From Congeria kusceri (Eukaryota; Mollusca; Bivalvia; Myida; Dreissenidae): 64,000 bases of DNA. This document shows positions 14,301 through 24,000 of the stretch, piece after piece (positions within the stretch are counted from its first letter, which is position 1; each line of letters starts with the position of its first letter). Below the pieces are notes generated by a model. It made no database searches. It was not told the origin of the DNA and saw only the letters and a program-made list of their open reading frames with translations. The DNA lies in assembly GCA_027627225.1 (NCBI GenBank), contig CM051029.1, forward strand, positions 4,393,283 to 4,457,282, given 5' to 3'. Position numbers and translations under genes: made by a program.

Positions 14301-15017
14301 GTAGACCAAAAGACCCATACTATGAGCCACTACGAAGTTCTTGTTCGAGAGACGTAAGTGCCGTTTGCTGCTGTTGTTTTAAAAATCTAAAATGTGCAAT
14401 GTCGATAGTGATTGATAACACCGAAGTCATGGTTCACCAAACTGTTTAGGCTAGTTTTGATTTAAAACACAAAATGCAGCGTTGCAATTGTAAAAATGTG
14501 TGATGTTATACGTGCTGCACATATTTGGAATTGTAAAATTCTAGGTTGTTTTGTTTTCAGAGTAAACCATGGCGTGACATTCGTAGACAGAAGTTATGAA
14601 ACTTGCAGTTTTGGTAATTATATACATTTATATGTCACAATATATGTATAATATACGACGCTCATTTGGTCTTATCATTGGATATGCCTCCACCACACAA
14701 AAGTAAACGTAATTGTCCACAATTTAATTAAAAAATGCCACAACTGCAAGCACATGTAGGGTATATACAATGTAATAAGCAGCATTTTGCTGTAAAGTAT
14801 CATGCACCAGTTATCATTACTTACAGACCAACGTCAGAAAAATAATTATGAGACGCTAACTGAACTAGAGATCAGGGAATATTCAAGTCCTTCTTCTAAC
14901 GACACTTGTCAATGCAACAGCACAATTTACGACCGTGGGAATCGCATGTCCTCGGTAGATCAAAGTGCGGCTGGTGATGACAGAGAATACGTTAATATGA
15001 AACTGTCAAGTTTGTAA
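7847..15017 (+). CDS. Gene A: intact Ig(9)-FN3-TM receptor with ITIM/YxN tail
   Basis: A type I membrane receptor assembled by hand from splice sites. Exons: 7847-7901 (tentative), 8499-8849, 9075-9374, 9649-9939, 10202-10489, 10615-10923, 11041-11331, 11595-11879, 11982-12278, 12403-12723, 12991-13281, 13416-13523, 13679-13718, 13994-14037, 14305-14353, 14561-14613, 14827-15017. All introns are GT-AG. Every extracellular exon and the TM exon is phase 1-1, and the total of 3564 nt divides by three with no internal stop (1187 aa). Order: signal segment, nine Ig domains, FN3, TM, then about 125 cytoplasmic residues with at least five tyrosine motifs. The architecture resembles the nephrin/SNS/hibris group (several Ig plus one FN3), but the tail (SHYEVL, EYVNM) looks like an SH2-recruiting immune-type receptor. 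Likely role is cell-surface adhesion or recognition with phosphotyrosine signalling; the ligand is unknown. Family name is uncertain; that it is a real, intact gene is well supported. Confidence 0.85.
7902..8498 (+). repeat. (TTTA)n microsatellite in gene A intron 1
   Basis: From about 7969 to 8432 the sequence is almost pure (TTTA)n with scattered TGTA variants, then about 30 nt of (TTTG)n that run straight into the acceptor of exon 2. The T-rich array may serve as an extended polypyrimidine tract. The several overlapping open frames here (FIYL repeats) are repeat artefacts. Confidence 0.9.
8499..8849 (+). CDS. Gene A exon 2: Ig domain 1 (V-like, 117 codons)
   Basis: Acceptor TTTGTTTCAG directly follows a (TTTG)n run; donor GTAAGT. 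The peptide has LSFTCTT as B-strand Cys, VSWVKTP as core Trp, and YTCALKTV and WACYAVINN near the F strand, plus extra cysteines (SVCNQ, LECFC) that could form an additional disulfide. It is the longest Ig exon of the gene. A decayed homolog is at 30576-30923. Confidence 0.85.
9075..9374 (+). CDS. Gene A exon 3: Ig domain 2
   Basis: Acceptor TTGTTTCAG, donor GTAAGG, 300 nt, phase 1-1. Core residues: IFTCITSRSRPKPSVQWFV (Cys...Trp) and RQLMCIARYTYS (F-strand Cys). It starts with a PPTTLP linker typical of consecutive C2/I-type Ig domains. Two N-glycosylation sequons are visible (NQTS, SNIT). Confidence 0.87.
9649..9939 (+). CDS. Gene A exon 4: Ig domain 3
   Basis: Acceptor ATTTCAAG, donor GTGAGT, 291 nt, phase 1-1. 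Open across the whole length in the spliced frame: PVSKPIIKV linker, AEFNCSSFGYPAPSYRWIY (Cys...Trp), and RVSNISCESFNIY (second Cys). The Y-P junction with the previous exon is typical of inter-Ig linkers. Homologous decayed exon at 32570-32863 (ANPSKPTIL, NVVTCSAAS). Confidence 0.85.
10202..10489 (+). CDS. Gene A exon 5: Ig domain 4
   Basis: Acceptor GGTTACAG, donor GTACGT, 288 nt, phase 1-1. Ig core: SISIVCESDANPPATVFWM (Cys...Trp) and DAVWLCRASNIIN (F-strand Cys). Opens with PPTIKSF. Confidence 0.87.
10615..10923 (+). CDS. Gene A exon 6: Ig domain 5
   Basis: Acceptor ATATACAG, donor GTTTGT (weak), 309 nt, phase 1-1. Core: LKLTCSAESSPYSRYSWG and TSYTCMAENTM. Rich in NxS/T sequons (NNRT, RNIS, SNIT, NTSY, NGSV, RNFS). 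The weak donor is fixed by the phase requirement and by the next exon. Confidence 0.84.
11041..11331 (+). CDS. Gene A exon 7: Ig domain 6
   Basis: Acceptor TAAATTTCAG, donor GTAAGA, 291 nt, phase 1-1. Core: FTISCYANSLPSSNISWSG and KNITCTAMNTM. The Y-G-P linker at the start repeats the junction style of the other Ig exons. Confidence 0.86.
11595..11879 (+). CDS. Gene A exon 8: Ig domain 7
   Basis: Acceptor TATTTGCAG, donor GTAAGT, 285 nt, phase 1-1. Core: VTVECSLSNVGNPSVSNFTW and LTDEGNYTCKATNTMQ, a textbook DxGxYxC-like F strand. Homologous decayed exon at 35073-35294. Confidence 0.88.
11982..12278 (+). CDS. Gene A exon 9: Ig domain 8 (core Trp replaced)
   Basis: Acceptor TGTTTGCAG, donor GTAAGT, 297 nt, phase 1-1. 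VNLNCVADGDPEPVVSIINA carries the first Cys, but the position of the usual core Trp reads S-I-I; DAGTYTCQVKNMHNP gives the second Cys. The same Trp loss is visible in the homologs at 35452-35750 (ANLTLVNI) and 54545-54731 (PSVYIINA), so it is a family trait of this domain and not local decay. Confidence 0.86.
12403..12723 (+). CDS. Gene A exon 10: Ig domain 9 (no canonical disulfide)
   Basis: Acceptor ATGTTCAAG, donor GTGTGT, 321 nt, phase 1-1. SPFSPPITALYKAPNDTA leads to VLEFTIKAYPEPDVTNFTWF, with Phe where the B-strand Cys is expected, and DFEKYRVNVSNPIGSTTEV, with Val in the F-strand Cys position. The Trp is kept. The homologs in loci B and C also lack these cysteines, so a disulfide-free membrane-proximal Ig domain appears ancestral. 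Confidence 0.82.
12826..12945 (+). repeat. (AGT)n/(TTG)n patch in gene A intron before FN3
   Basis: Imperfect AGT triplets, then TTG/TGT triplets, inside the intron between Ig9 and FN3. The same AGT motif forms the 2-kb array at 3.3-5.4 kb and the tract at 57.1 kb. Confidence 0.8.
12991..13281 (+). CDS. Gene A exon 11: fibronectin type III domain
   Basis: Acceptor CCATTTTAG, donor GTAGTT, 291 nt, phase 1-1. Diagnostic FN3 features: IDLKWTPGYNGGEEQTFLI (Trp in strand B and the PGxNGG turn), RYTEINRESW, LRPETSYQVKMRAENSIGNS (Tyr-x-V-x-x-RAxN motif) and WTEYIQVST. The WxPGxxGGxxQxFxIxY pattern is the one I associate with the nephrin/SNS type of IgSF FN3. Decayed homologs at 36427-36637 (plus) and 53425-53720 (minus). 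Confidence 0.88.
13416..13523 (+). CDS. Gene A exon 12: transmembrane segment
   Basis: Acceptor AATTACAG, donor GTAACC, 108 nt, phase 1-1. Encodes a short stalk (DEKSSTLPA), a glycine-rich helix AVGGAVGGVLGVIVIIAV continuing TIVVY, and a basic stop-transfer RYRIY. The GxxxG-like spacing (VGGAVGGVLG) could favour helix packing. The pseudogene at 36927-37034 has an exon of exactly the same length and phase. Confidence 0.88.
13679..13718 (+). CDS. Gene A exon 13: juxtamembrane cytoplasmic exon
   Basis: 40 nt, enters phase 1 and leaves phase 2. Encodes DLKTSASQQNVRH plus a split codon. Acceptor CTGATCTAG, donor AG|GTAATA. No tyrosine. Read alone it would be unconvincing; it is supported because it bridges the phases of its neighbours. 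Confidence 0.65.
13994..14037 (+). CDS. Gene A exon 14: YENL tyrosine-motif exon
   Basis: 44 nt, phase 2 in, phase 1 out. Acceptor GTTCAAAG, donor AG|GTAAAG. Encodes SSQKKRRGCETYENL: a basic patch followed by YENL, which fits YxN (GRB2 SH2) and YxxL patterns. Confidence 0.7.
14305..14353 (+). CDS. Gene A exon 15: ITIM-like SHYEVL exon
   Basis: 49 nt, phase 1 in, phase 2 out. Acceptor CATTGTAG, donor GTAAGT. Encodes DQKTHTMSHYEVLVRE plus a split codon; SHYEVL satisfies the ITIM consensus (S/I/V/L-x-Y-x-x-I/V/L). An alternative acceptor 8 nt downstream (CCAAAAG) would give DPYYEPLRSSCSRD. That version shifts the next exon into a frame that stops at its 13th codon, so the upstream acceptor is preferred, but the alternative could make a truncated isoform. 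Confidence 0.65.
14561..14613 (+). CDS. Gene A exon 16: SYETC exon
   Basis: 53 nt, phase 2 in, phase 1 out. Acceptor TTGTTTTCAG, donor GTAATT. Encodes VNHGVTFVDRSYETCSF. The other two frames stop (TAA at the start, TGA at codon 13), which fixes the phase chain through the tail. The 52-nt exon of locus B at 37376-37427 begins with the same split-codon-plus-VN pattern and also carries a tyrosine (SEYESAES). Confidence 0.7.
14827..15017 (+). CDS. Gene A exon 17: terminal tail exon with YETL and YVNM
   Basis: Acceptor ACTTACAG; stop TAA at 15015-15017. Encodes DQRQKNNYETLTELEIREY, a Ser/Asn-rich middle with STIYDRGNRM, and the C-terminus DDREYVNMKLSSL. EYVNM matches both YxN and YxxM SH2-ligand patterns, comparable in form to the CD28 YMNM motif. 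The homolog at 37893-38080 keeps QYETLAET, TLYNDVS and AYVNINL. Confidence 0.82.
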
Positions 15018-15611
15018 AAGCAGTTATACACAAAGCGTACATCAGTGTGTTGACATATCACATCGGTATTCGGTCAAAATAGTATAATGGGACGATATGT
15101 ATTATTTATGCTATGTTATGTCATGTTATTTGCCTCTGTCGGTTGTCATATTCAATCTTATGTGTACAGATGTACAAACACAAGTACGTACTTTAACTGT
15201 GACATTTATTTTAATGATTTCTATTGGCATAACTACGTGACTTTTATATGTGGGAATTACGTTTCATGATTTGTAGAAGTAATGCATATAATATGCAAAC
15301 ATGGAAGGACTTTTTCGAACAGACCAGAAAGATAACGCAAACAAAACATATCATTTTAAGGAACACATATAGATACAATCCATGTCATATCTTCAGTCTC
15401 TTGGGAGTTCGATTATCTGGTAATCGATATTTTTGTTCAAGTTTATGTGTGTGTTATTCGTGTGTTAAATGTTCAGTTATATCTTCAAGATATTTGCATT
15501 CAAATCAGACAATAGACGTACATTCATGGATGTTTAATGTAATATGTTTACATACATCTAAATATTTTCACGAGTGGCGTAGTTTTTTTCTATGACCGCT
15601 TATTAAATAAA
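15018..15611 (+). terminator. Gene A 3' UTR and poly(A) signal
   Basis: After the stop codon there is no further exon of the family. The first clean AATAAA is at 15606-15611, giving a 3' UTR of about 600 nt. The two long open frames inside it (15087-15269, 15248-15595) have no recognisable domain and are treated as chance. Confidence 0.5.
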
Positions 15612-16621
15612 ACACGATATTTTACTCAAAACAACAAATGTCATCTCTTTATTTCATTTACTGTGTTTCATCCTCTACGGAAGAAACTACGTAAATTCTA
15701 GAACTACTTCTTGCTAGATTCTTGCAATAATTACATTGTTAACACGTTCATTATATCAAACACATACCTGTGACATTCTTTTTTCACACTTTTCGTATTT
15801 TTTCTGTTTGCATGTACCTCAATTTGATAAAGTATTTATATCAGGTTAAACGTGAAAAAATACCAATTATAAAACAGACATATTATCTATAGCGTATATA
15901 TATTATAACTAAATCGCGCTCATATAAAGGGATGTAAGACGATGTGTGTACTATATATATAAATAATAAGTTTTAGTTTAATTTAGGTAGCATTGGTATA
16001 ATATCACATATTTCAATATGTGTTTAATTTGAAATAAAACCATGGTTTAACCTTTGTTTTGTATTGTTTTGTGTTTCCACAAGAAATGCGTCTTAATAAA
16101 TACGGAAGTTTCATTTTATAAATACAACGTACAAACAGGTATGTGTTATATTATTTCATCAATCTCTGGTAGCGCTCGACCGTTTTTTTTTATATCGGTT
16201 AAGCATTTATCTAACGTCTAAACCTCGCATTGTATAGTCATATAACAAAAACACCAATCAACGAGTGTCAGGAAGAATAGCCCACCGGATAGTGTTTTAG
16301 ACTTTGAATCACAATAACTGTGGCTCCTGTCATAATTTTTGTACCATTTTCTTTTACGTGACAATCGCTTTTTTCGTGACATTTTTTTCTTAATTTGTGT
16401 CCTTTTTTTTCCCTTTGTTTTATTTTGTATTTTAAGTTAGCTTATTTATTGTCTCTGCATAAAAATGCATTCACAAACACTATGTTTTGTTAGCAGTATC
16501 AGTGCAGCTCTCTTCTGTGGCAGAATCGCGGTTGATGATGATATTTCGTATCATAACGTAAGCGAACTGATCAATTACATATATTAAATTTAATTAATTA
16601 ATTAATTAAAAGTTCCTGTTC

Positions 16622-16688
16622 TGTAATTCGAACCCAAACCATCACACTTACAAACTTTGCGTGCTTACCGCTGCACTACAGTATCAAC
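16622..16688 (-). repeat. tRNA-like (SINE-type) remnant
   Basis: On the minus strand TAGTGCAGCGGTAAGCACG resembles an A box, and GGTTTGGGTTCGAATTAC contains a B-box-like GGTTCGAAT at tRNA-like spacing. Acceptor stems do not pair, so a functional tRNA is unlikely; a tRNA-derived SINE head is the simplest reading. Confidence 0.4.
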
Positions 16689-17249
16689 TTTTACGTAATA
16701 AGCATTTAATCAATACATATCCTTGTCTAAGTGTTCTATCTGGGTTATTACCATGAAATAGATTTACGAAAATACACGGAATATTCATGAGTGCAAGATC
16801 TATAAATCATGACATATATAAACAATATGTAAACAAAGCTCGCTTTTCCTTTATATTTCCATACACTTTTTTCTTAGGGGATTTGTGAAAATAAACCGAG
16901 GCGATGTTCCTCTTTACATGTGTGTGTATAATGATATTGTAAAAATATGGAGGCATGTTTTAACTTACTTGCCGTCTTCATATTATGGCGTGTTTCCAAA
17001 GTGCTATGATAAATTAATAATTACGTACGGTGTATATTGTCTAAGTTGAACGTTTGTTTGGTCGGACATGGATAACTGTACTTAAGTACTTTATGTTTTT
17101 ACATCGTTGTGAACTTTTCAAGTTTATATTACTTAGTTAATTGACTAAGATATTTCGTGTTCATTTATACACATAATACTACAATGTAATATGCGTCGTC
17201 TATCAACGCAGTTAAATCAAATAAGAATGCCTAGTGATATGTAGAGAAT

Positions 17250-17356
17250 AACAGGTTACTGCCTGGTCTTGTGTAATATATCGGGTGAGGCTTAGAAAAA
17301 TATATTTTATTCGTGCCGGACCTGATATATTACACAAGACCGGGCAGTAGCCTGTT
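17250..17356. mobile_element. Foldback element with 33-bp arms
   Basis: Left arm 17250-17282 and right arm 17324-17356 are inverted copies with 31 of 33 positions matching (core GGTCTTGTGTAATATATC), separated by a 41-nt loop. No coding capacity. The words TTATCATACCACA just outside the right arm recur inverted near 18143, hinting at a dispersed family. Confidence 0.7.
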
Positions 17357-20039
17357 TTTCTATTTATCATACCACATTTTTCGTAAAATATCACCAAACG
17401 AGCTGGTTTTTATATATTTTAAAACTAAGGGCGGCGCTGATTTTGCTGAGCCGACTTTTACACGTTCACGTGCTTGTAGTTATGGATTTCTAAAAGTTAA
17501 CTGAATGATACCTTATTTTTAACATTTCGTAATGATAATTGAACTGTATTCACTACGAATACATAGATTACACGCATGCTCATTCATAACATACTGAAAA
17601 TGCGAACTGAAATGGAATGCAACGAACAATTTTATCCGAGACACACAACGCCGAATTGTTTGGAGACGCCATTTTGGAGTTGTGTATTGAAATTGACATA
17701 CCCAAGATCGTGTCAATATTGACAGTATTTGACTATAGTGTGTTCAAATTTTGGTAATAATGTTTTTGTTTCAACATAAACTGATGCTGTGTAGTGACTT
17801 TTAGTGCATTTATTATGAATTTATTGAAATTAATTTGTAAGGATGATTTATTGTGTTCAATATATGACGTCATATCACTACAAAAGTGCGGGTTTATGTG
17901 AATATTTAAAAAATTATTATTTTTTTTTTATTTATGACGATTAAAAATAATAAACTATATACGTTTTCGGTATCAAATTGTATGGTTAGTTGAATCTGAT
18001 ATATTTTTTATTGAAACTGTTGACTTTATAGTTGTTTCCGAATAATATGACGTACCTCAAAACATTGACTGATATAAACGCTACTTACCTGATATAACAA
18101 AAAATATATCAGGCACCTTAGTATCAGGCCGATATCAGCATTGTGGTATGATAAAATATAATTGTATGTTTCTACAATTTTACTATTTGTATAGGCAATC
18201 GGCATCCACATCTGCTATCGAATGTGCCCTTAAAATATCGTAAAGCCTCATACATCAATACAAACTCATAGTAAGGTAAATGAATAACATACTAGACTGT
18301 TCCGTGTAACAGGAAACATGTGTACGTACGCATTCTTAAAATAGCAAGCCTAGTGTGAGATTATATTCAATAATACCACTTTTATGTGTTTTATTCAGCA
18401 ACATGTTTTGTATATTTTGACATATTGTTAGCAAAACACTCTTGATATTTCAATAGTGATGCCTTAGACAGACAAATCTAGTAGCATCAATAACACTTGC
18501 ATCTGCTACAATACTTATTTCGTGTAGCATGTTCAAATGTTGATTATAATCCAAAGCCTTGTAATTATATATTATTCTATTATATGGAATAAACACATTA
18601 TGCTTGATGTATTGTTAAGCTGATGAAATATGCCAATACATGACAGTGGTTGGTACATGTAAACATTGGTGTCGGATTTTTGTGTTGTTGTTGATTATTT
18701 TTGTTTCAATCAGCAGATTTATACAAATTTGGACACACGTTTAAAACGCACATTATTAATAATGACATTTGTCCTATTTCGCATCTTTTAATGAATAAAA
18801 GTGTAGTCAGGAGGAATAAACCCAGCAGAAACATTAATAGTGTTTATGCAAGTTAGGCGTAATTGTCACGACAGTTCATGCACTGATACATTCAGAAAAA
18901 TATTATTCAATTATTAAATGAAACAATATGCGGGATTAAGAACACACAGTACTTTCGAACCGCCAAATGCGCGAAAGATAGACATGCCCGATGAAACAAA
19001 ATGATTTTGTACGAATTTGGGTTCTGATTATGGCGTATCTGTTTCATAAATTCATTGTAACTTATTAGAAATTCCAGCCATTCTTAGTATATTTGCATTG
19101 TTCTGGTGTTCTGATGTTTAAGGTGTGCGTAAGTTTACGGTTTCGTGGCTTTCAAATTCCGTTCACACATTATTGTACATCAAAAGCCTCTGTTTTTGTT
19201 ACAAGCGACAGTCCTCTCGTCGTGTCAACACTGGAGGTGGTGCCTTTCTATTAGTATGCTTATTTAACAATAGTCCCTAGTAATTAAATCAGCATGCTTA
19301 AATACTTGACTTGAAATAGCAATGCCACTTGTCGTTATCAATATAGACCGTGTATACATCACCGGTGCCTTTGTATAACGCTCATAAATATATCATTCAC
19401 GAAAACCAGTAGCCGTATCGCAAGTAATTGTGAAAAAAAATCTGCATCTTGTTATTGCCTTAAAAATGATTATGTTATTTTGTTCTAATCGACTGCAAGT
19501 TACTGCTTGGATAAGGTAGACTTATACAGATTTTTGCAACTTACCGACGTTGATATGGGTGTCACAAACGGTTTGCAGTAATAAATGCGCGATTCGCAGC
19601 TAAATGTGTATATGGTGACTTCAACGTGACTTCAACGTATTACACTTTTGTTTAATTTTAATACGTGTCCTTAAACGGTAAAACACAATAAAACGCTGCA
19701 AATATTTGTGTACAGAACATAAAACATTATATTTGTACGACCCAATTTTCGGAAATATTGTCTTAACAAAGGTGTCCATATGTAATAATTGGTCGTTGAT
19801 AACTTAAACTCGTGGATCGTTCTAGACACACAATCAAAAAGTAGTGTCACGCGAATATTAATAGTTTAACAGTGCGTTGAATGTTGAACTTGTTGATAAT
19901 ACTTTCGCATTCATCAACATTTCAAGTTGTTTATGATAATGGTTGATTATTTTCCCAATAAAATGGAAACACACGCTATTTGGCGATTTGATGTTTGAGC
20001 GTGAGTGAGTCTGCGCGTTCATCCGGTCTTGTACAGACT

Positions 20040-21010
20040 CTAAATTCATCATTCATCACGAGATTTTAAAATAACTTGCCACAAATTTTCACGACGTGAA
20101 GACGGCGTATCATGAGCATGACCTGTAACGCTAGCTAAAAGGTCAAGCACACTTGAAGGTCAAAGGTCAGCTATGGCTAAAATACAGCTTGTACACAATG
20201 TCAATTCATCATTCATCAGATAATTTCAAAATAACTTGCCACACATGTTCACCGTTGGAGACGTCGTATCATGTGCAAAACCTGTGACCCTAGCTCAAAG
20301 GTCATCGTCAAAGGTTAAACGTAAAATAAAGGCATTATTCAGTCTGTACATTCAACATACATCTGGAATTTTACAATAACTTGTCACAAATGGGGACCAG
20401 GTAGAGACGAAATTTCGCACGCAAGAAATGTGACCATAGCTCAAATGTCAAGGTCACACTTTGAAGTCAAAGGTAAAATATGGGCATTATACAGCTTGTC
20501 TGGATTGTTACATTTAATTCATCATTTATCACGACATTTTAAAACAACTTGCCATCTGTGTCCCTATCTTAAATGTCAAGGTCACAATAAGAGGTCAAAG
20601 GTCAAACATGGACATAATACAGCTTGCCCTGACTGATAATTCATCATTCATCAGGGAATTTGAAATAACTTGCCACACATGTTCACCATGTAGAAACCGT
20701 GGGGATGGCTCATAGGTTAAGGTCACACTTAGAGTTCAAAGAACAAATATGGACATGATAAGCTTGTCCAGACATGACTAGACGTTCTTCATTTGTGGTT
20801 TTTAGTTTTAAATAGTTTTCACAAATTGTCACCAAATGGGAACACCATTTTGAACGCAAGACACATGTTCCTGACTCGAATTTCAAGGTCACACCTAGAG
20901 GTCAAATATGGTCAAAGGTCATTTATGGTCATTAGACAGCTCGTCAGGATCTGATATTATTTATTTATGGGTAGATTTTGAAATAACTTTGCACAAGCGT
21001 TCACCACGAT
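20040..21010. repeat. Degenerate tandem repeat rich in AGGTCA half-sites
   Basis: About seven imperfect units of 120-170 bp, each with 'ttcatcattcatca', 'aaataacttgccac', 'gttcacc' and one or more 'aggtca' words. Two perfect AGGTCA-A-AGGTCA direct repeats are at 20157-20169 and 20592-20604, and a near-perfect one is at 20909-20921. Open frames here are repeat artefacts. Confidence 0.85.
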
Positions 21011-24000
21011 GATAAAGTGTGTCGTTTTCAAGAGTTTGTGATTTAAAATAATCATAGTACAAGTTGCTTTCTTGACAACGGACTCGACATGTTGTCAACA
21101 GGCATCTCGTTTAAAAAGCTCAATATATTTTTTAGTTTGTGTGTATACCGACAGTACCTCATTAAGTATATGTGTAGCTCATACAAGAGTATGCATAGCA
21201 TTTACATGGTGGAGATCTTTTTTAGTATCAACACGTAATGTCCATTTTCAGTTTGGTCGTGGTAGCCAAGGGAACATACGTCCGTCCGTCCGTCAGTTTG
21301 AACGTACGTCCCAAAATGTTGTGGACTCCTCTTTAACGACAGGGCGGATTTCAGTCAAACTTTAACCAATAATCAACCTTAATGAGTAGTTGATCGTAAA
21401 GGAAGGCCGTTTGGCTGCAAGCAATTTTGAGCGAATTGTTTCCCTTTGACATTTTTCTAACTATATATACTTTTTGAATCTAATGAAATTGCGCTAATTC
21501 TTTCACACCTGAACAACCTTTATGTGTTTAGTGATTATAATGGAAGGAATTTTGGCTGCTACAAATGTTGGCAGAATTAGGTCCTTTGTCTTTTTTATAC
21601 GCCCGCTTGAATTGAAATACATCACTGATAGAAATGACAGGATTTTTCCATGCAAAAATCATGCAATGGAACTACAATCCTTTGACGGGAAACTAAGACA
21701 CCAACAGACTTGAATGTTATGATCATACACGTATGACTTAAACAACGTAGATTGCATGGGACTATCTTCTGAGCCTACTACAGAGGTGAATGCAATGTAG
21801 CCGGTGTGCAAGATATTGTTAGACAACTTGCGTGTGACAATCTTGTTATTCTAGCGCAAATCGTTGACAAGGGAAGAACGCCGCTGGTTTGACTGGTGTT
21901 TGTCTTAAATATGCCTTATTTATACTATCTCAAATTATTATCGCGTTAGAGTTAAGTTGTATATACGTATTTAAAACAGTAATCGTTTTTAGTATATTCT
22001 TTTTTTGATTTGTGTATTTGCTGAGTCTGATCAGTTGTCCATACCTAATATCATATACTTTTTTTAAATTCACAAGCAAATGCATCCACATGGTATCCTA
22101 CATTCTAGATAATGCACGTACAGTACACACAAAGGGTGAAAGCAGATCTTCAGATTTAATAATATGTACAAGTTGATGTGATGTTGTTTGTTGATGGTCT
22201 GGTATGTGTCTACAATGTATTGCTTAAGATTAGTATATTTGTATGTTTTGAATGTTATTTTCATTGTATATTATAATTATATGCTTTACCTTACTTGATG
22301 AGAGTTATTAATATACATTGCCAACTAAGATAAGATCAACGTTTTATATTTCAATGACATTGTTTTTAATATAATACATTGTTCATTGCAGATAATATTA
22401 CTGTATGAGCCTATATTAAGTATGTATTGACAAAACTACACATGAATGTTCAGAAAGGCAATCGTATTTTATGCTTAACAACATTTATGATATCAGGATT
22501 TACGAAAAATAAACTGAAACATTTTTACCGCAATTGTTTTTCTTAAATCTACTGAAGTGTATCTTAAATGAGTTTATCTTAAAAATCAGTTACATTTAAG
22601 TCAAATATTAATTACTTTGTAATGCTAAAACAGTATAATAAAACTGTATTTCTTTTAAAATGAAGCACGTGTTTAGAAGACGATAGCTTGTGTAAAATAT
22701 GGAACCAAACCCAAACTGATTGGCAGAATTTAGTGCCAACTATAATTTGCACTAAGCGGAAATAATGGCAGAGAATAGCGGTTTGCGGAAGGTTTCTCAT
22801 TTAAGGTGTTTGCGACACCGCTTAACCAGTAGTCAGTAAATTGTAGTTCATTATATAAACCTCATAAGTCTGTTAAGAAAAAACAACAACATAAATTAAT
22901 GCGTTGAGGAGGAATTTTCAATGAGTCCCATTTGGGTTTTTATGTGCGGACAGAATCTACAAGCGAATTAATTTAATTTGTGTTAAAATCTGTTTGCAAT
23001 ACAATTTAAACCAAAACAGGCAAATCAGAGAAACAACAATTGGAAATATACATTGTCAAGCTCAGTTCTAGAGCAAAGCACACTATCCAAGTCTGACGCT
23101 AACATTGTCCAAACATGGGATGATAATTTACACATGCCGTATTGATCCAAACTCTGTCACAAACTGATATGTCTACTATATGTTGACATTTGACATGTGT
23201 ACATGTACACGGCACTGTGTTCACAGATATTTAAAATGATTATCAAGTAGTGATGCTTTTTTAATTGTCATTATAGATGTAGGCCTTAGCAACAGGTAAA
23301 ACAACTCAACGAACTATACTTGAATTGCTATATAAATCTATTTCACTGTTTAATAACACATATAGTTGTTTTCATTGAAGATGAATAAAGTTCGCTTTAC
23401 CGTATCGGTTAACAATCCAAAGTACATTTACGTACGCAATGTTGTAATTGTACACAGAGTCTAAATATATATGTATCATCAGTAACAAGCAGATCAACAC
23501 TTTGATAACAATCACAAGTATATTGATAAATTGACAATCTAAGAATATAAGGCTAACAAAACACACGCTGATAGTATATGATAACATAAGATATAACACC
23601 ATTCCAACGGTAGCATCAACACTCTGAAACACATATACAATATAGCAAATGATGGTGTTGCAAATGTTAACATAAAGCTGAATAGTACCATAAACTAGTA
23701 TGTGAAGGGCACTAGATCATTGTTGGCAAAAGTATTAACATCATTCTAAATATGGAATTCCCAGTCATTGCTTACATCAAATAGACAGTATTAAACAATC
23801 TGGAAGCTTTTGAATACATTTAATATACACATATACTATATAGCATGCAATGATCAACTGTAATAATGACATTAATGATACCAACAGTCTGAACACATTA
23901 AAAGATTGAATTGTCATCTTGCTTCGCCCCATGGCTGACACGAGTCTTCAGTATGAAATACCACGAACATTTTTTAGATTATGTATAACTTATAGAAGGG

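Larger units (their letters stand above)
15612..20040. other. Intergenic, no gene recognised
   Basis: About 4.4 kb of AT-rich sequence between gene A and the AGGTCA repeat block. Contains a tRNA-like remnant at 16625-16690 and a strong hairpin at 17250-17356. The open frames (all under 70 codons) show no splice context or domain. Confidence 0.55.
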
